From Nocardia sp. NBC_01327 (GTDB lineage Bacteria; Actinomycetota; Actinomycetes; Mycobacteriales; Mycobacteriaceae), in contig NZ_CP108383.1 in the NCBI RefSeq assembly GCF_035958815.1, positions 3,782,001 through 3,846,000 on the forward strand: a stretch of DNA of 64,000 nt, given 5' to 3'. The position numbers were made by a program, and so were the translations under genes. Position 1 is the stretch's first letter. Every line of letters starts with the position of its first letter. This document shows positions 51,553 to 59,421 of this stretch, one piece after another. The notes below the pieces were generated by a model that was not told where the DNA came from, made no database searches, and saw nothing but the letters and a program-made list of their open reading frames with translations.

Positions 51553-51573
51553 TTTTAGACTAGGCGACTAAAA
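51553..51573. promoter_or_regulatory. Dyad at the promoter of the four-gene operon
   Basis: TTTTAG (51553-51558) and CTAAAA (51568-51573) form an inverted repeat with a 9-nt centre. On the minus strand a -10-like TAGTCT overlaps it and lies 7 nt from the ATG at 51549, so the transcript may be leaderless and the dyad would block it. A site for the NrtR-like protein is the natural guess. Confidence 0.5.
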
Positions 51574-51649
51574 CTAGAAGCGCCAGCGATTCGGGAAACT
51601 AATTGTCGAGACGACTAGAACGGTGCGGCCGTGCGCTCGCCGCGCCGAT

Positions 51650-51841
51650 TCAGTTGTCCCGCACCGGCTGTGCCACCCAGCCCGCGCCCACGGCCGTACC
51701 GATGGTCCGATGGACGGCCAGGGCCGAGAGCGGCCACACCCCGCATCCGGAGACGACGAAGTCGTCCGCATCTGCGGCGGTGCACCAGTGTGCGGTGAGT
51801 CGACTGGCTGCGGACACGTGCGGCGACAGTTCGATCGGCAT
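51650..51841 (-). pseudogene. Possible truncated remnant of a serpin-like gene
   Basis: A 63-codon frame from ATG 51841 (AGAGG upstream) includes SRLTAHWCTAADADDFVVSG, then CGVWPLSAL. It recalls the N-terminal helix of actinobacterial serpin-family proteins (LTARW...VVSGAGLWPLLALL). After that the resemblance stops and the frame ends, with no serpin body or reactive loop. It could equally be a small unknown protein. Confidence 0.3.
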
Positions 51842-51928
51842 GGTTCGGGCCTCTGTGCGCGAACCGATTTCCCGCCGCTGAGATAATGTGACATGGAATC
51901 TTTCATCCACTCGGCGAGGAGGCCTGGG

Positions 51929-52492
51929 ATGGTTGTCGGTGAATCGGTATCGGACGCCGGGGCGCGATTGGCCGCGCTGCGGGCCGACGGCTGCAGCCCG
52001 GAGCAGGCGTGGGCGCTGTTCGACGCGCTGCCTGCGGTGCGGGTGGAGGAGATCACCACCGGCCGCTGGGGCGGGGACGAACTCGACACCGGGCATCCGT
52101 GGCAGGGCGTGCTGGTCGAATCCGGGTGGTGCGGAAAGCAGTTCGATGACGCGGACTCCGTGCAACCGCTGCTGTTCGCCGGACCCGATGGTGAGGTGTT
52201 CCCCGTCGACCCGCGCCGGGTGCCGCTCTTCCTGGCCGGAAAGGTGCCGGTCGCAGCCCTGCGCCCGGTCCGCCGCTCGCTCGGTGTCCTGCGGCCGCTA
52301 CTGTGCACCCGCATCCCGCGCGCCCGCCTGCGCAATCTGGAATTCCGCGGAAAGTCCAGTGCCGCAATGATCTACGACCACCTGCCGATCATCGACGTCT
52401 TCCGCAAAGTCGACGAGGACACCCTGCTGGGCGTCATGGATATGCGCGGAATGCGAGATCCGTACTTCTTCATCCTCTTCCGCAACCGGTAG
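51929..52492 (+). CDS. DUF4334 (GXWXG) domain protein
   Basis: 187 residues from ATG 51929, which follows GAGGAGG; ATG 51893 just after a GATAAT is an alternative longer start. The N-terminal GXWXG part has TTGRWGGDELDTGHPW and VESGWCGKQF. The C-terminal DUF4334 part has LRNLEFRGKSSAAMIYDHLPIID and MDMRGMRDPYFFILFR. The family is common in actinobacteria, and its biochemical role is unknown. It is followed 84 bp later by an FAD oxidoreductase on the same strand. Confidence 0.85.
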   Translation: MVVGESVSDAGARLAALRADGCSPEQAWALFDALPAVRVEEITTGRWGGDELDTGHPWQGVLVESGWCGKQFDDADSVQPLLFAGPDGEVFPVDPRRVPLFLAGKVPVAALRPVRRSLGVLRPLLCTRIPRARLRNLEFRGKSSAAMIYDHLPIIDVFRKVDEDTLLGVMDMRGMRDPYFFILFRNR

Positions 52493-52576
52493 CCGTTCGC
52501 GGTAAGCGGGCGGCCGGGGTGCGCCTGCGGCCTACCATCGGGAGTATCGATGGTTGTCGCTCGGGAGGGGTACCCG

Positions 52577-53818
52577 ATGGAACGCACGACCTGTCTTGTT
52601 GCCGGTGGTGGTCCGGCGGGCATGATCCTGGGATTGCTGCTGGCGCGCGCCGGGGTCGAAGTGACGGTGCTGGAGAAGCACGGTGATTTCCTGCGCGATT
52701 TCCGCGGGGACACCGTGCATCCGACCACCCTCGACCTGCTCGACGAGCTCGGGCTGGGCCAGGAATTCGCGAAATTGCCGCAGCGGCGGATGAATTCGGT
52801 GCAATTGCCGATCGGCGGCCGAATGGTGACCGTGGCGAGCTTCGGGAACATTCCGGGGCGGCACAAGTACATCGCCATGGTTCCGCAGTGGGATCTGCTG
52901 GATCTGCTGGCGCGCGCCGCCGACACCGAACCCACCTTCCGGCTGCGAATGAACACCGAGGTGACGGAGCCGGTGCGGGAGGCGGGCCGGGTCGTCGGTG
53001 TGCGCTATCGCACGAAAGACGGTGCCACCGGCACGATTCGGGCGGATCTCACGGTGGCGTGCGACGGTCGCGGCTCCATCCTGCGCGCCGCGGCGGGTCT
53101 CGGTTCGCATTCGTGGGCCACCCCGTTCGATGTCTGGTGGTTCCGCATCCCGCGTCATGACACCGATCCGGCGGGTGCGGTTCCCGTGCTGACGCAGAAC
53201 CGCTTCGCCGTCATGCTCGATCGCGGCGACTACTGGCAGTGCGCGACCCTCCTCGCGAAGGGCAATGATCCCGCGCTGCGGCAGCGGCAATCGGTCGAGG
53301 TGATCATGCGGAGCCTGGCGGATGCCGTCCCGTGGCTCGCGGATCGGGCTGACGTTCTGCACGACTGGGATCAGGTGCAGCTGCTCGATGTGCAGCTCGA
53401 CCGCCTCGACCGCTGGTACACCGACGGACTGCTGTGCCTGGGTGATGCCGCGCACGCCATGTCCCCGGTCGGCGGCGTCGGCATCAATCTGGCGGTGCAG
53501 GACGCGGTAGCGGCCGCGAGAATTCTTGCGCCCGAACTGCTCTCACGCACCGTGACCACAGCGGATCTGGCACGTGTCCAGCGCCGCCGCACCCTGCCCA
53601 CCGTCGTCACCCAGACCGTGCAGCGCATCATTCATGCGCTCGTCGTCGGCCCCGCGGTGGAGGGCCGGCGAAATCTGTCCAATGCCCAGCGCGCACCGCT
53701 CGCACTGCGCCTGTTCCGCCGCATCCCCCTCGTGCGGGACCTGCCACCGCTGTTCGTCGGCCGCGGCGTCCTGCCCGAGCACGCACCAGATTTCGCCCGC
53801 CGCCCACCGGTTCGGTAG
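52577..53818 (+). CDS. FAD-dependent monooxygenase-like oxidoreductase
   Basis: 413 residues from ATG 52577 (GGGAGGGG 6 bp upstream). PHBH-type features: VAGGGPAGMILGLLLARAG (GxGxxG), the arginine in FRGDTVHPTTLDLLDELGL, RADLTVACDGRGSILRAA (DG motif), and GDAAHAMSPVGGVGINLAVQD (GD motif). Probably an aromatic or polyketide hydroxylase; substrate unknown. Its stop codon lies inside the first unit of a 29-bp tandem repeat. Confidence 0.9.
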   Translation: MERTTCLVAGGGPAGMILGLLLARAGVEVTVLEKHGDFLRDFRGDTVHPTTLDLLDELGLGQEFAKLPQRRMNSVQLPIGGRMVTVASFGNIPGRHKYIAMVPQWDLLDLLARAADTEPTFRLRMNTEVTEPVREAGRVVGVRYRTKDGATGTIRADLTVACDGRGSILRAAAGLGSHSWATPFDVWWFRIPRHDTDPAGAVPVLTQNRFAVMLDRGDYWQCATLLAKGNDPALRQRQSVEVIMRSLADAVPWLADRADVLHDWDQVQLLDVQLDRLDRWYTDGLLCLGDAAHAMSPVGGVGINLAVQDAVAAARILAPELLSRTVTTADLARVQRRRTLPTVVTQTVQRIIHALVVGPAVEGRRNLSNAQRAPLALRLFRRIPLVRDLPPLFVGRGVLPEHAPDFARRPPVR

Positions 53819-53926
53819 CTTCGTCGGCTCACGCGCCTGTTCGGTAGCTTCGTCGGCTCACGCGTCCGTTCGGTAGCTTCGATGGCTCAGGCGTCTGTTC
53901 GGTAGCTTCGATGGCTCGTCCGCCAG
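53811..53926. repeat. Four 29-bp tandem repeats
   Basis: Units start at 53811, 53840, 53869 and 53898, each opening TTCGGTAGCTTCG and continuing GGCTC. Units 1-2 share TCGTCGGCTCACGCG; units 3-4 share TCGATGGCTC. There are no spacers, so it is not a CRISPR array. The first unit contains the stop of the FAD gene; degenerate sequence continues to about 53960. Confidence 0.9.
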
Positions 53927-54029
53927 CGGTTCTTCGACGGCTTGTCCGCGAGCGATTCGGCGAGTTCAACCTTCGTCGGCCGGTCCTGCTGCTCAGGCTG
54001 CCAACGAGCCTGCCGCTGTGGGTCGGTTG

Positions 54030-54656
54030 CTAGCGCACGCCGCGGGTGCGGAACTGAATGCTGATGCGGGGGCCGACCGGTCGCCGCGTCTTCGGAATCG
54101 CGTGTTCCCAGGTGCGCTGGCAGGAGCCACCCATGACGATGAGGTCGCCGTGGCCGAGCGGATATCGCAGGCTCTCGCCACCACCGCGCGGTCGCAGCAT
54201 GAGCGCTCGCGCGGCGCCGACCGAGACGATGGCCACCATGGTGTCGTGCGTGGCTCCCCGGCCGGACGTATCCCCGTGCCACGCAACGCTGTCCATACCG
54301 TCGCGGTAGTAGCACAGGCCCGCCGAGGCGAACGGCTCGCCCAGCTCCTGCCGGTAGTGCCGGCTCAGGGCATCGCGCGCGTCGTTCAGCACCGGATCCG
54401 GTAGTAGCTGCCCCTCGTCGTAGAAGCATTGCAGGCGGGGCACATCCACCACCCGGTCGTACATGGGCCGGCGATCCGCCCGCCACGGCACATCCGCCGC
54501 GAGCCGCTCGAACAGCAGGTCCGCCCCACTCAACCAGCCGGGCAGGACATCCACCCACGCGCCGTTGCTCAAGACCGTGCGCTGAATTCCGTCCAGCGCA
54601 CCGACCTCGAGCTCCCCGAATCCATCGAGCAGCGATCCCTGCAATGGCGTCGACAT
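54030..54656 (-). CDS. AlkB-type alpha-ketoglutarate-dependent dioxygenase
   Basis: 208 residues from ATG 54656. Fe(II)/2-oxoglutarate site: HxD in VAWHGDTSGRG (about 133-140) and the distal His in RTWEHAIPKT (about 190), followed by the Arg of PRISIQFR. FYDEGQLLPDP and CYYRDGMDSVAWH are typical of actinobacterial AlkB homologues that repair alkylated bases. An SOS-like box lies 4 bp upstream of the start, supporting a DNA-repair role. An ATG at 54668 falls inside the box and is less likely. Confidence 0.88.
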   Translation of the reverse strand: MSTPLQGSLLDGFGELEVGALDGIQRTVLSNGAWVDVLPGWLSGADLLFERLAADVPWRADRRPMYDRVVDVPRLQCFYDEGQLLPDPVLNDARDALSRHYRQELGEPFASAGLCYYRDGMDSVAWHGDTSGRGATHDTMVAIVSVGAARALMLRPRGGGESLRYPLGHGDLIVMGGSCQRTWEHAIPKTRRPVGPRISIQFRTRGVR

Positions 54657-54660
54657 GAGA

Positions 54661-54676
54661 TCGAACATACGTTCTA
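54661..54676 (-). promoter_or_regulatory. SOS (LexA) box before the AlkB gene
   Basis: Plus-strand TCGAACATACGTTCTA matches TCGAAC-N4-GTTCGA at 11 of 12 positions, with the same single deviation as the box at 14204 when read in gene orientation (TAGAAC-N4-GTTCGA). It lies directly upstream of the AlkB start. Confidence 0.72.
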
Positions 54677-54688
54677 TCCGGCAGATGA

Positions 54689-56095
54689 TCAAGCCGACAC
54701 GGCGTCCCGGGCGGGTCGGCCCGTCAGCCGCAGTGAGCGGTCCGCCAGTGTGAGGGCCAGGAACAATCCGGAGGCGACGAGCATGAAGAGCGCGAGATGG
54801 TGCAGCCCCGCCGCGCCGCTGCCGGCGGAGAGGAAGGCGCCGCCCGCGGCGGCGGCGCCCATCGCGCCGGCGTAGGTGAACGTTCGCAGTAGTCCGGCCG
54901 AGGAGGCGATGCGCTCCGGATCGGCCTGGTAGTAGACGGCGTTCTGATTGGCCAGGCTGTTGAGGCCCTGCGGGATGCCCATGATGACGGCGACGCCCAG
55001 CAGCAGCCAGATCGCCGCGGCGCCCGGCATCAGGAAAAGTGCTGTGCAGCCCAGGATTTGGGCGATGCCGCCGACGATGAGCTTGCCGCGGATCACGGCT
55101 CGGCGTCCGGTGATCGCGGATACGGCGATACCGGTGATCGACAGCGGCAGCAGGATGAGTCCCGCGCCGGTGGCATTCAGTCCGCGACCGCTCTCGAGCC
55201 ATTGGGTGAAGCCGTACAGGAAGCAGTAGCCGACCATGCTGGTCAGCAGGACACGCCCGTAGGTGGCGAGCAGCGGCACATTCCCGCCCAGCACCCGCAC
55301 ATCGAGAAACGGCTCCGGCGTGCGCAATTCGCGGATGATCAGCGCCGCTCCGGCGGCGATCGCCAGCACCGGCAGATACCAGTACGCCACTTGCGGTTTC
55401 ATCAGGAACAGCAGCAGCGAGACCAGCAGTGCGGCGAACAATGCGATACCGGGCAGATCCAGTCCGGAACCCTTGCCGCGCTGCGGCGCAGGGGTTTTCG
55501 GCATCCGCAGTGCGCCCACGATCAGGCAGGCGATGGCGAGGGGGATATTGATCGCGAAGGTGGTACGCCACCCGCCGAGGTGAATCAGCAACCCGCCCAG
55601 GGTCGGCCCGATCACCACAATGGTCTGCCCCGCCACGGCGAGCGCGGTCAGGACCCCGGCGGGACTGTTCTTGCCGGTGCGCTCGGACTCGCTGCGGATC
55701 AGATACATCGACGCGGGATAGCCTGCGCAGGTGCCGAATCCGAGCACGATGCGGGCGAGTACCAGCACCAGCAGATTGGGTGCGAGCACGCCCATGATCC
55801 CGGCGATCCCGGTGAGCGTTGCACCGGCGAGATAGAGCCGCCGCGGCCCGTACAGATCGACCAGGCGGCCCACCACCGGCTGCCCGATGGCGGTGGCCAG
55901 ATACAGCGCCGACACCAGCCATGCGGTGGATGACGCGGGTGCGCCGAACGCCACGCCGATCGGCACCAGCGAGACCGCGATGATCGAGGAATTGATCGGA
56001 TTGAGAATCGTCCCGAGCAGCATCGGGGCCAGTAGCTTGCGATCGAACCCGCTGTCGGACTCCGCCCGGAACCGGCGGGTGAGTACCGAACTCAT
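54689..56095 (-). CDS. MFS transporter, 14-helix drug exporter type
   Basis: 468 residues, hydrophobic throughout with about 14 helices. MFS motif A-like GRLVDLYGPRRLYLAG lies after helix 2, and motif C region AVAGQTIVVIGPTLGGLLIH in helix 5. N-terminal NPINSSIIAVSLVPIG is typical of the DHA2 group of multidrug exporters. ATG 56095 overlaps the MarR stop (ATGA), so it is the second gene of a MarR-MFS operon under a strong palindrome. Confidence 0.92.
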   Translation of the reverse strand: MSSVLTRRFRAESDSGFDRKLLAPMLLGTILNPINSSIIAVSLVPIGVAFGAPASSTAWLVSALYLATAIGQPVVGRLVDLYGPRRLYLAGATLTGIAGIMGVLAPNLLVLVLARIVLGFGTCAGYPASMYLIRSESERTGKNSPAGVLTALAVAGQTIVVIGPTLGGLLIHLGGWRTTFAINIPLAIACLIVGALRMPKTPAPQRGKGSGLDLPGIALFAALLVSLLLFLMKPQVAYWYLPVLAIAAGAALIIRELRTPEPFLDVRVLGGNVPLLATYGRVLLTSMVGYCFLYGFTQWLESGRGLNATGAGLILLPLSITGIAVSAITGRRAVIRGKLIVGGIAQILGCTALFLMPGAAAIWLLLGVAVIMGIPQGLNSLANQNAVYYQADPERIASSAGLLRTFTYAGAMGAAAAGGAFLSAGSGAAGLHHLALFMLVASGLFLALTLADRSLRLTGRPARDAVSA

Positions 56096-56538
56096 TCCTG
56101 CCCGAGTCTTTCCAGCAGCGCCAGGGCATCGAGCAGCACCTGCCTCTCGGCCTCGGTGTACCTCTCCTGCAGCGAAGTGGTGAGCCATTCCTCCCCGGCC
56201 CGGCGCCGGCCGTCGAAGAATTCGCGGCCCTCGCCGCTGAGCGATACCACCTGCCGTCGCCGATCGGCGGGATCGGGCCGTCGTTCGATCAGCCCGCGTT
56301 CCTCGAGAATATTCAGCGTCGCGGCGATGGCCTGTGGTCGCACCCGCTCGGCGGTGGCGATATCGCTCGCGGTCGTATCGCCCTTGCTCAGCCGGCTCAG
56401 CACCGACAGCTGCGACGGCGTGAGCTCCCGGCTGTCGGACTGCTCCTGGAACCTCCGGCGCAGGCGGCTGACCAGCACTCGCAGCTCACGGGCGGCGAGT
56501 GCGGCCGAGGCGGAGATGGTCATGGCGGATTCGGTCAT
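56092..56538 (-). CDS. MarR family regulator
   Basis: 148 residues from ATG 56538; the frame is open to a TTG at 56559. Winged helix: LTPSQLSVLSRLSKGDTTASDIATAERVRPQAIAATLNILEE-type core (about 42-84) and wing RRPDPADRRRQVVSLS. It is translationally coupled to an MFS exporter and preceded by a 15-bp perfect inverted repeat. Probably a repressor of itself and the transporter, released by an unknown small molecule. Confidence 0.93.
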   Translation of the reverse strand: MTESAMTISASAALAARELRVLVSRLRRRFQEQSDSRELTPSQLSVLSRLSKGDTTASDIATAERVRPQAIAATLNILEERGLIERRPDPADRRRQVVSLSGEGREFFDGRRRAGEEWLTTSLQERYTEAERQVLLDALALLERLGQE

Positions 56539-56552
56539 ACATCCACCATAGA

Positions 56553-56586
56553 TAGCCAATCCAGATTGTTCAATCTGGATTGGCTA
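56553..56586. promoter_or_regulatory. Perfect 15-bp inverted repeat, MarR operator
   Basis: TAGCCAATCCAGATT (56553-56567) and AATCTGGATTGGCTA (56572-56586) flank a GTTC centre: a perfect palindrome 14 bp upstream of the MarR start. Its place and symmetry fit a MarR autoregulatory operator. The core ATCCAGATT is AT-rich against the local GC. Confidence 0.82.
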
Positions 56587-56597
56587 ATTGGTGAGGG

Positions 56598-57470
56598 TCA
56601 TTCGGTGCGCACGTGAGCGCGCACGAAGTCGACGACCGCATCGGTGAATTCGTCATTGGCATCGCTGGCGGCGGTATGCGCGGCCGTACCGATCTCGGCG
56701 TAGTCGGCATGCGGGACCAGGTCCCGGAAGGCGCGTACACCCTCCTCGCTCACCACATCGGAGAGCGCGCCGCGCACCAGCAGGACCGGCATGGTCAGCT
56801 GACGCGCCGCGTCCTCCAGCGGATCGGTATGGAAATCGATCTCCTCACCGCGACCGGACAGCATGGCCGGATCCCAGTGCCAGTACCAGCGGCCGTCGGC
56901 ACGCTGCCGCAGATTGCGCTGCAGCCCTTCGGGATTGCGCGGCTTGCGGCGGTGCGGGAGATAGGCGGACACCACATCGGCGGCTTCCTCGAGGCTCGCG
57001 AAGCCCTCCCGATTGCTGTCCAGGAAATTGATCACGCGCTCCACGCCGGCGCGTTCGGGGCGCGGCACCACATCCACCAGGACCAGCCCGGTCATGCGAT
57101 CGCGCTGCGGGTGCGCGCTGGCAATGAGACCGGTGAGGCCGCCCATGCTGGCGCCGACCACGAACGCGGGCTTGCCGAGCTGCTCGAGCACGCCTATGAG
57201 GTCCTCGACCATGGCATTGCGGGAGTAGTTGCCGTCCGGCGCCCACTCGCTGTCACCGTGCCCGCGCGCATCGAGCAGGACCGCATGCATGCCCGCCTTG
57301 GCCAGCGCCAGCCCGGAATCCTTCCAGGAGTGCCGGGTCTGCCCGCCGCCGTGTAGGAACACCACCAGCGGTCCGTCCTGGGGTCCCCAGCTGTCCGCGG
57401 CGAGTGCGATACCGCCCTGGCCGCGGAAGGTGACGCGGGCAGGTTCGGTGAAGTCGGCTTCATTGCTCAC
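56598..57470 (-). CDS. Alpha/beta hydrolase
   Basis: 290 residues from GTG 57470 (a start 6 codons earlier is possible). Features: VVFLHGGGQTRHSW (oxyanion), LLDARGHGDSEW, nucleophile in VGASMGGLTG (Ser about 111), Asp in VRGALSDVVSEE region and His in IGTAAHTAASD. The fold is that of haloperoxidase/epoxide hydrolase-like esterases; the usual GHM/GHF around the His is replaced by AHT. Substrate unknown. It lies after the MarR palindrome in the same orientation as that operon but is transcribed separately. Confidence 0.87.
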   Translation of the reverse strand: MSNEADFTEPARVTFRGQGGIALAADSWGPQDGPLVVFLHGGGQTRHSWKDSGLALAKAGMHAVLLDARGHGDSEWAPDGNYSRNAMVEDLIGVLEQLGKPAFVVGASMGGLTGLIASAHPQRDRMTGLVLVDVVPRPERAGVERVINFLDSNREGFASLEEAADVVSAYLPHRRKPRNPEGLQRNLRQRADGRWYWHWDPAMLSGRGEEIDFHTDPLEDAARQLTMPVLLVRGALSDVVSEEGVRAFRDLVPHADYAEIGTAAHTAASDANDEFTDAVVDFVRAHVRTE

Positions 57471-57624
57471 ACACCGAGCATCGCACACGGCGGTTTACGG
57501 TGTATGAAGACCTGCCGCGGAGGCCGCGATTCGCCTGGTTCAGGTGTGCGGGTTCGTCGGGTTCCGCAGCCGAGGTGCGCAGATCTGCGTCGGCAAGGGC
57601 GCAGTGCCGCTATGGTTTTCGGGT

Positions 57625-59421
57625 ATGGCTCGAATGGCCGGATCACGATCGCGCGCGATGTTCGCGATATTGTCGATCGTCTTGATCCTGTGTACCACCG
57701 CCTGCTCGTCCGGCGGCAATTCCGCGGGGCAGCGCGATCTGTGTTCCCCGCCCGGGGTGAACTTCGCCTCGGCCGCGCCGCCGAACCTGGCGGCGGGTCC
57801 GACCGCGGGCGTCGACCTGTACACGACCCCGACCACGGTTCCGCTCTCCCAGATCGATGTGGGCAAGCTCGGATTGATCAACCCCGGAACGCTGAGCGTC
57901 GGCACGATCTCCGATGCGCCGCCCAGCGTCTGCGTGAATTCCCACGGCGTCTTCACCGGTATCGACAATGAGCTACTGAAGGCGATCGCGGCGAAACTCG
58001 GGCTGCGAGTGCAATTCTCGGGGACCGAGTTCGCGGGCCTGCTGGCGCAGGTGGCCAACCGGCGCTTCGACGTCGGCGCCGCGAGCATCACCGCCACGCA
58101 GGCGCGCAGGCAACTCGTCGACTTCACCAATGGCTACGACTTCGGCTATTTCTCGCTCGTCGTGCCCACCGGCAGTGCCCTCAAAGGCTTTTCGGATCTC
58201 CGGAAGGGGCTGCGAATCGGTGTTGTGCAGGGCACCGTGCAGAACGAGTACGTGGTCAACACGCTGCATCTGGATCCGGTGACATTCCCGGACTTCACCA
58301 CCGCATACGCGAATTTGAGATCCGGACAGCTCGACGCCTGGGTGGCGCCGTCCGGGCAGGCGGCCGGTGCGATCAAACCCGGCGATCCGGCCGCTGTCGT
58401 ACAGAACACCTTCAGCCTGCAGAACTACGTCGGCTTCGCGGTGCGCAAAGGCGATCAGCCGCTGACCGAGGCGCTCAATGCCGGACTGGACGCGATCATC
58501 GCCGACGGCACCTACGCCCGCATCTACTCCCAGTGGGAGCCGCGGCAGTTCCCGCCGGGCTGGAAGCCCGGCTCGAAGGCCGCGCCCATGCCGACCCTGC
58601 CGGACTTCGCCGAGATCGCGGCCGAACATCAGGGCGCCAAAACCGCGCAGGCCGCGCCGAAATCGACTCTGGCGCAATTGAAGGACACGTTCCTCGACTG
58701 GTCGCTCTATCGTCAGGCGTTCCCCACGCTGTTCAAGACCGGCCTGCCCAACACCCTTATCCTGGCGCTCGTCTCGGGTGTGCTCGGCACCATTCTCGGG
58801 ATGCTGCTCGCGGTCGCGGGAATCTCCCGCACACGCTGGTTGCGCTGGCCCGCAAGGGTTTACACCGATATCTTCCGGGGTCTGCCCGCCGTGGTCACGA
58901 TCCTGATCATCGGTCTCGGATTCGGCCCCGTGTTCAAGGGCATCACCGGGAACAATCCCTACTGGCTGGGCGCGGTCGCGCTCGCGCTGCTGGCCTCGGC
59001 GTATATCGGTGAGATCTTCCGGTCGGGCATCCAGTCGGTCGAATCCGGGCAGCTGGAGGCCGCGCGGGCGATCGGTTTCGGCTATCGGCAGTCGATGACG
59101 CTGGTGGTGATTCCGCAGGGTGTGCGCCGGGTACTGCCCGCGCTGATGAACCAGTTCATCGCGCTCATCAAGGACTCCTCCCTGATCTACTTCCTGGGCC
59201 TGCTCTCGACCCAGCGTGAATTGTTCGCGGTCGGCCGAGATCTCAACGCGGAGACCGGCAATCTGTCCCCACTGGTCGCGGCCGGTCTGGTCTATCTGCT
59301 CCTGACCGTTCCGCTCACGCACCTGGTGAACTACATCGACCAGCGGTTGCGGACCGGGCGGGCCGAAGCTCCCGCGGCACCGGTCGAGGAGGCCGCCATC
59401 ACGGAAGGTCGCGGCGCATGA
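57625..59421 (+). CDS. Amino-acid ABC transporter: substrate-binding protein fused to permease
   Basis: 598 residues from ATG 57625. An N-terminal lipoprotein-like signal ends LCTTACSSGG (Cys about 26). A family-3 solute-binding domain (about 80-330) has VGAASITATQARRQLVDFTN and LRIGVVQGTVQNEYV. A His/Met permease domain (about 370-585) follows, with the EAA-like SGQLEAARAIGFGYRQSM segment and about five helices. Such fusions resemble GlnP of the glutamine/glutamate importers. A TATGGT ends 8 nt before the ATG without a ribosome site, so it may be leaderless. The ATPase gene overlaps by ATGA. Confidence 0.9.
   Translation: MARMAGSRSRAMFAILSIVLILCTTACSSGGNSAGQRDLCSPPGVNFASAAPPNLAAGPTAGVDLYTTPTTVPLSQIDVGKLGLINPGTLSVGTISDAPPSVCVNSHGVFTGIDNELLKAIAAKLGLRVQFSGTEFAGLLAQVANRRFDVGAASITATQARRQLVDFTNGYDFGYFSLVVPTGSALKGFSDLRKGLRIGVVQGTVQNEYVVNTLHLDPVTFPDFTTAYANLRSGQLDAWVAPSGQAAGAIKPGDPAAVVQNTFSLQNYVGFAVRKGDQPLTEALNAGLDAIIADGTYARIYSQWEPRQFPPGWKPGSKAAPMPTLPDFAEIAAEHQGAKTAQAAPKSTLAQLKDTFLDWSLYRQAFPTLFKTGLPNTLILALVSGVLGTILGMLLAVAGISRTRWLRWPARVYTDIFRGLPAVVTILIIGLGFGPVFKGITGNNPYWLGAVALALLASAYIGEIFRSGIQSVESGQLEAARAIGFGYRQSMTLVVIPQGVRRVLPALMNQFIALIKDSSLIYFLGLLSTQRELFAVGRDLNAETGNLSPLVAAGLVYLLLTVPLTHLVNYIDQRLRTGRAEAPAAPVEEAAITEGRGA

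Larger units (their letters stand above)
51550..51928. other. Divergent intergenic region
   Basis: About 380 bp between the J-domain operon and the DUF4334 gene. It holds the dyad at 51553-51573, a possible truncated serpin-like remnant on the minus strand, and a -10-like GATAAT at 51882-51887 for the rightward genes. Confidence 0.5.

Noticed and set aside
53811..53926. 29-bp repeats considered as a CRISPR array
   Set aside because: Units abut with no spacers and no cas genes are present; they are simple tandem repeats.
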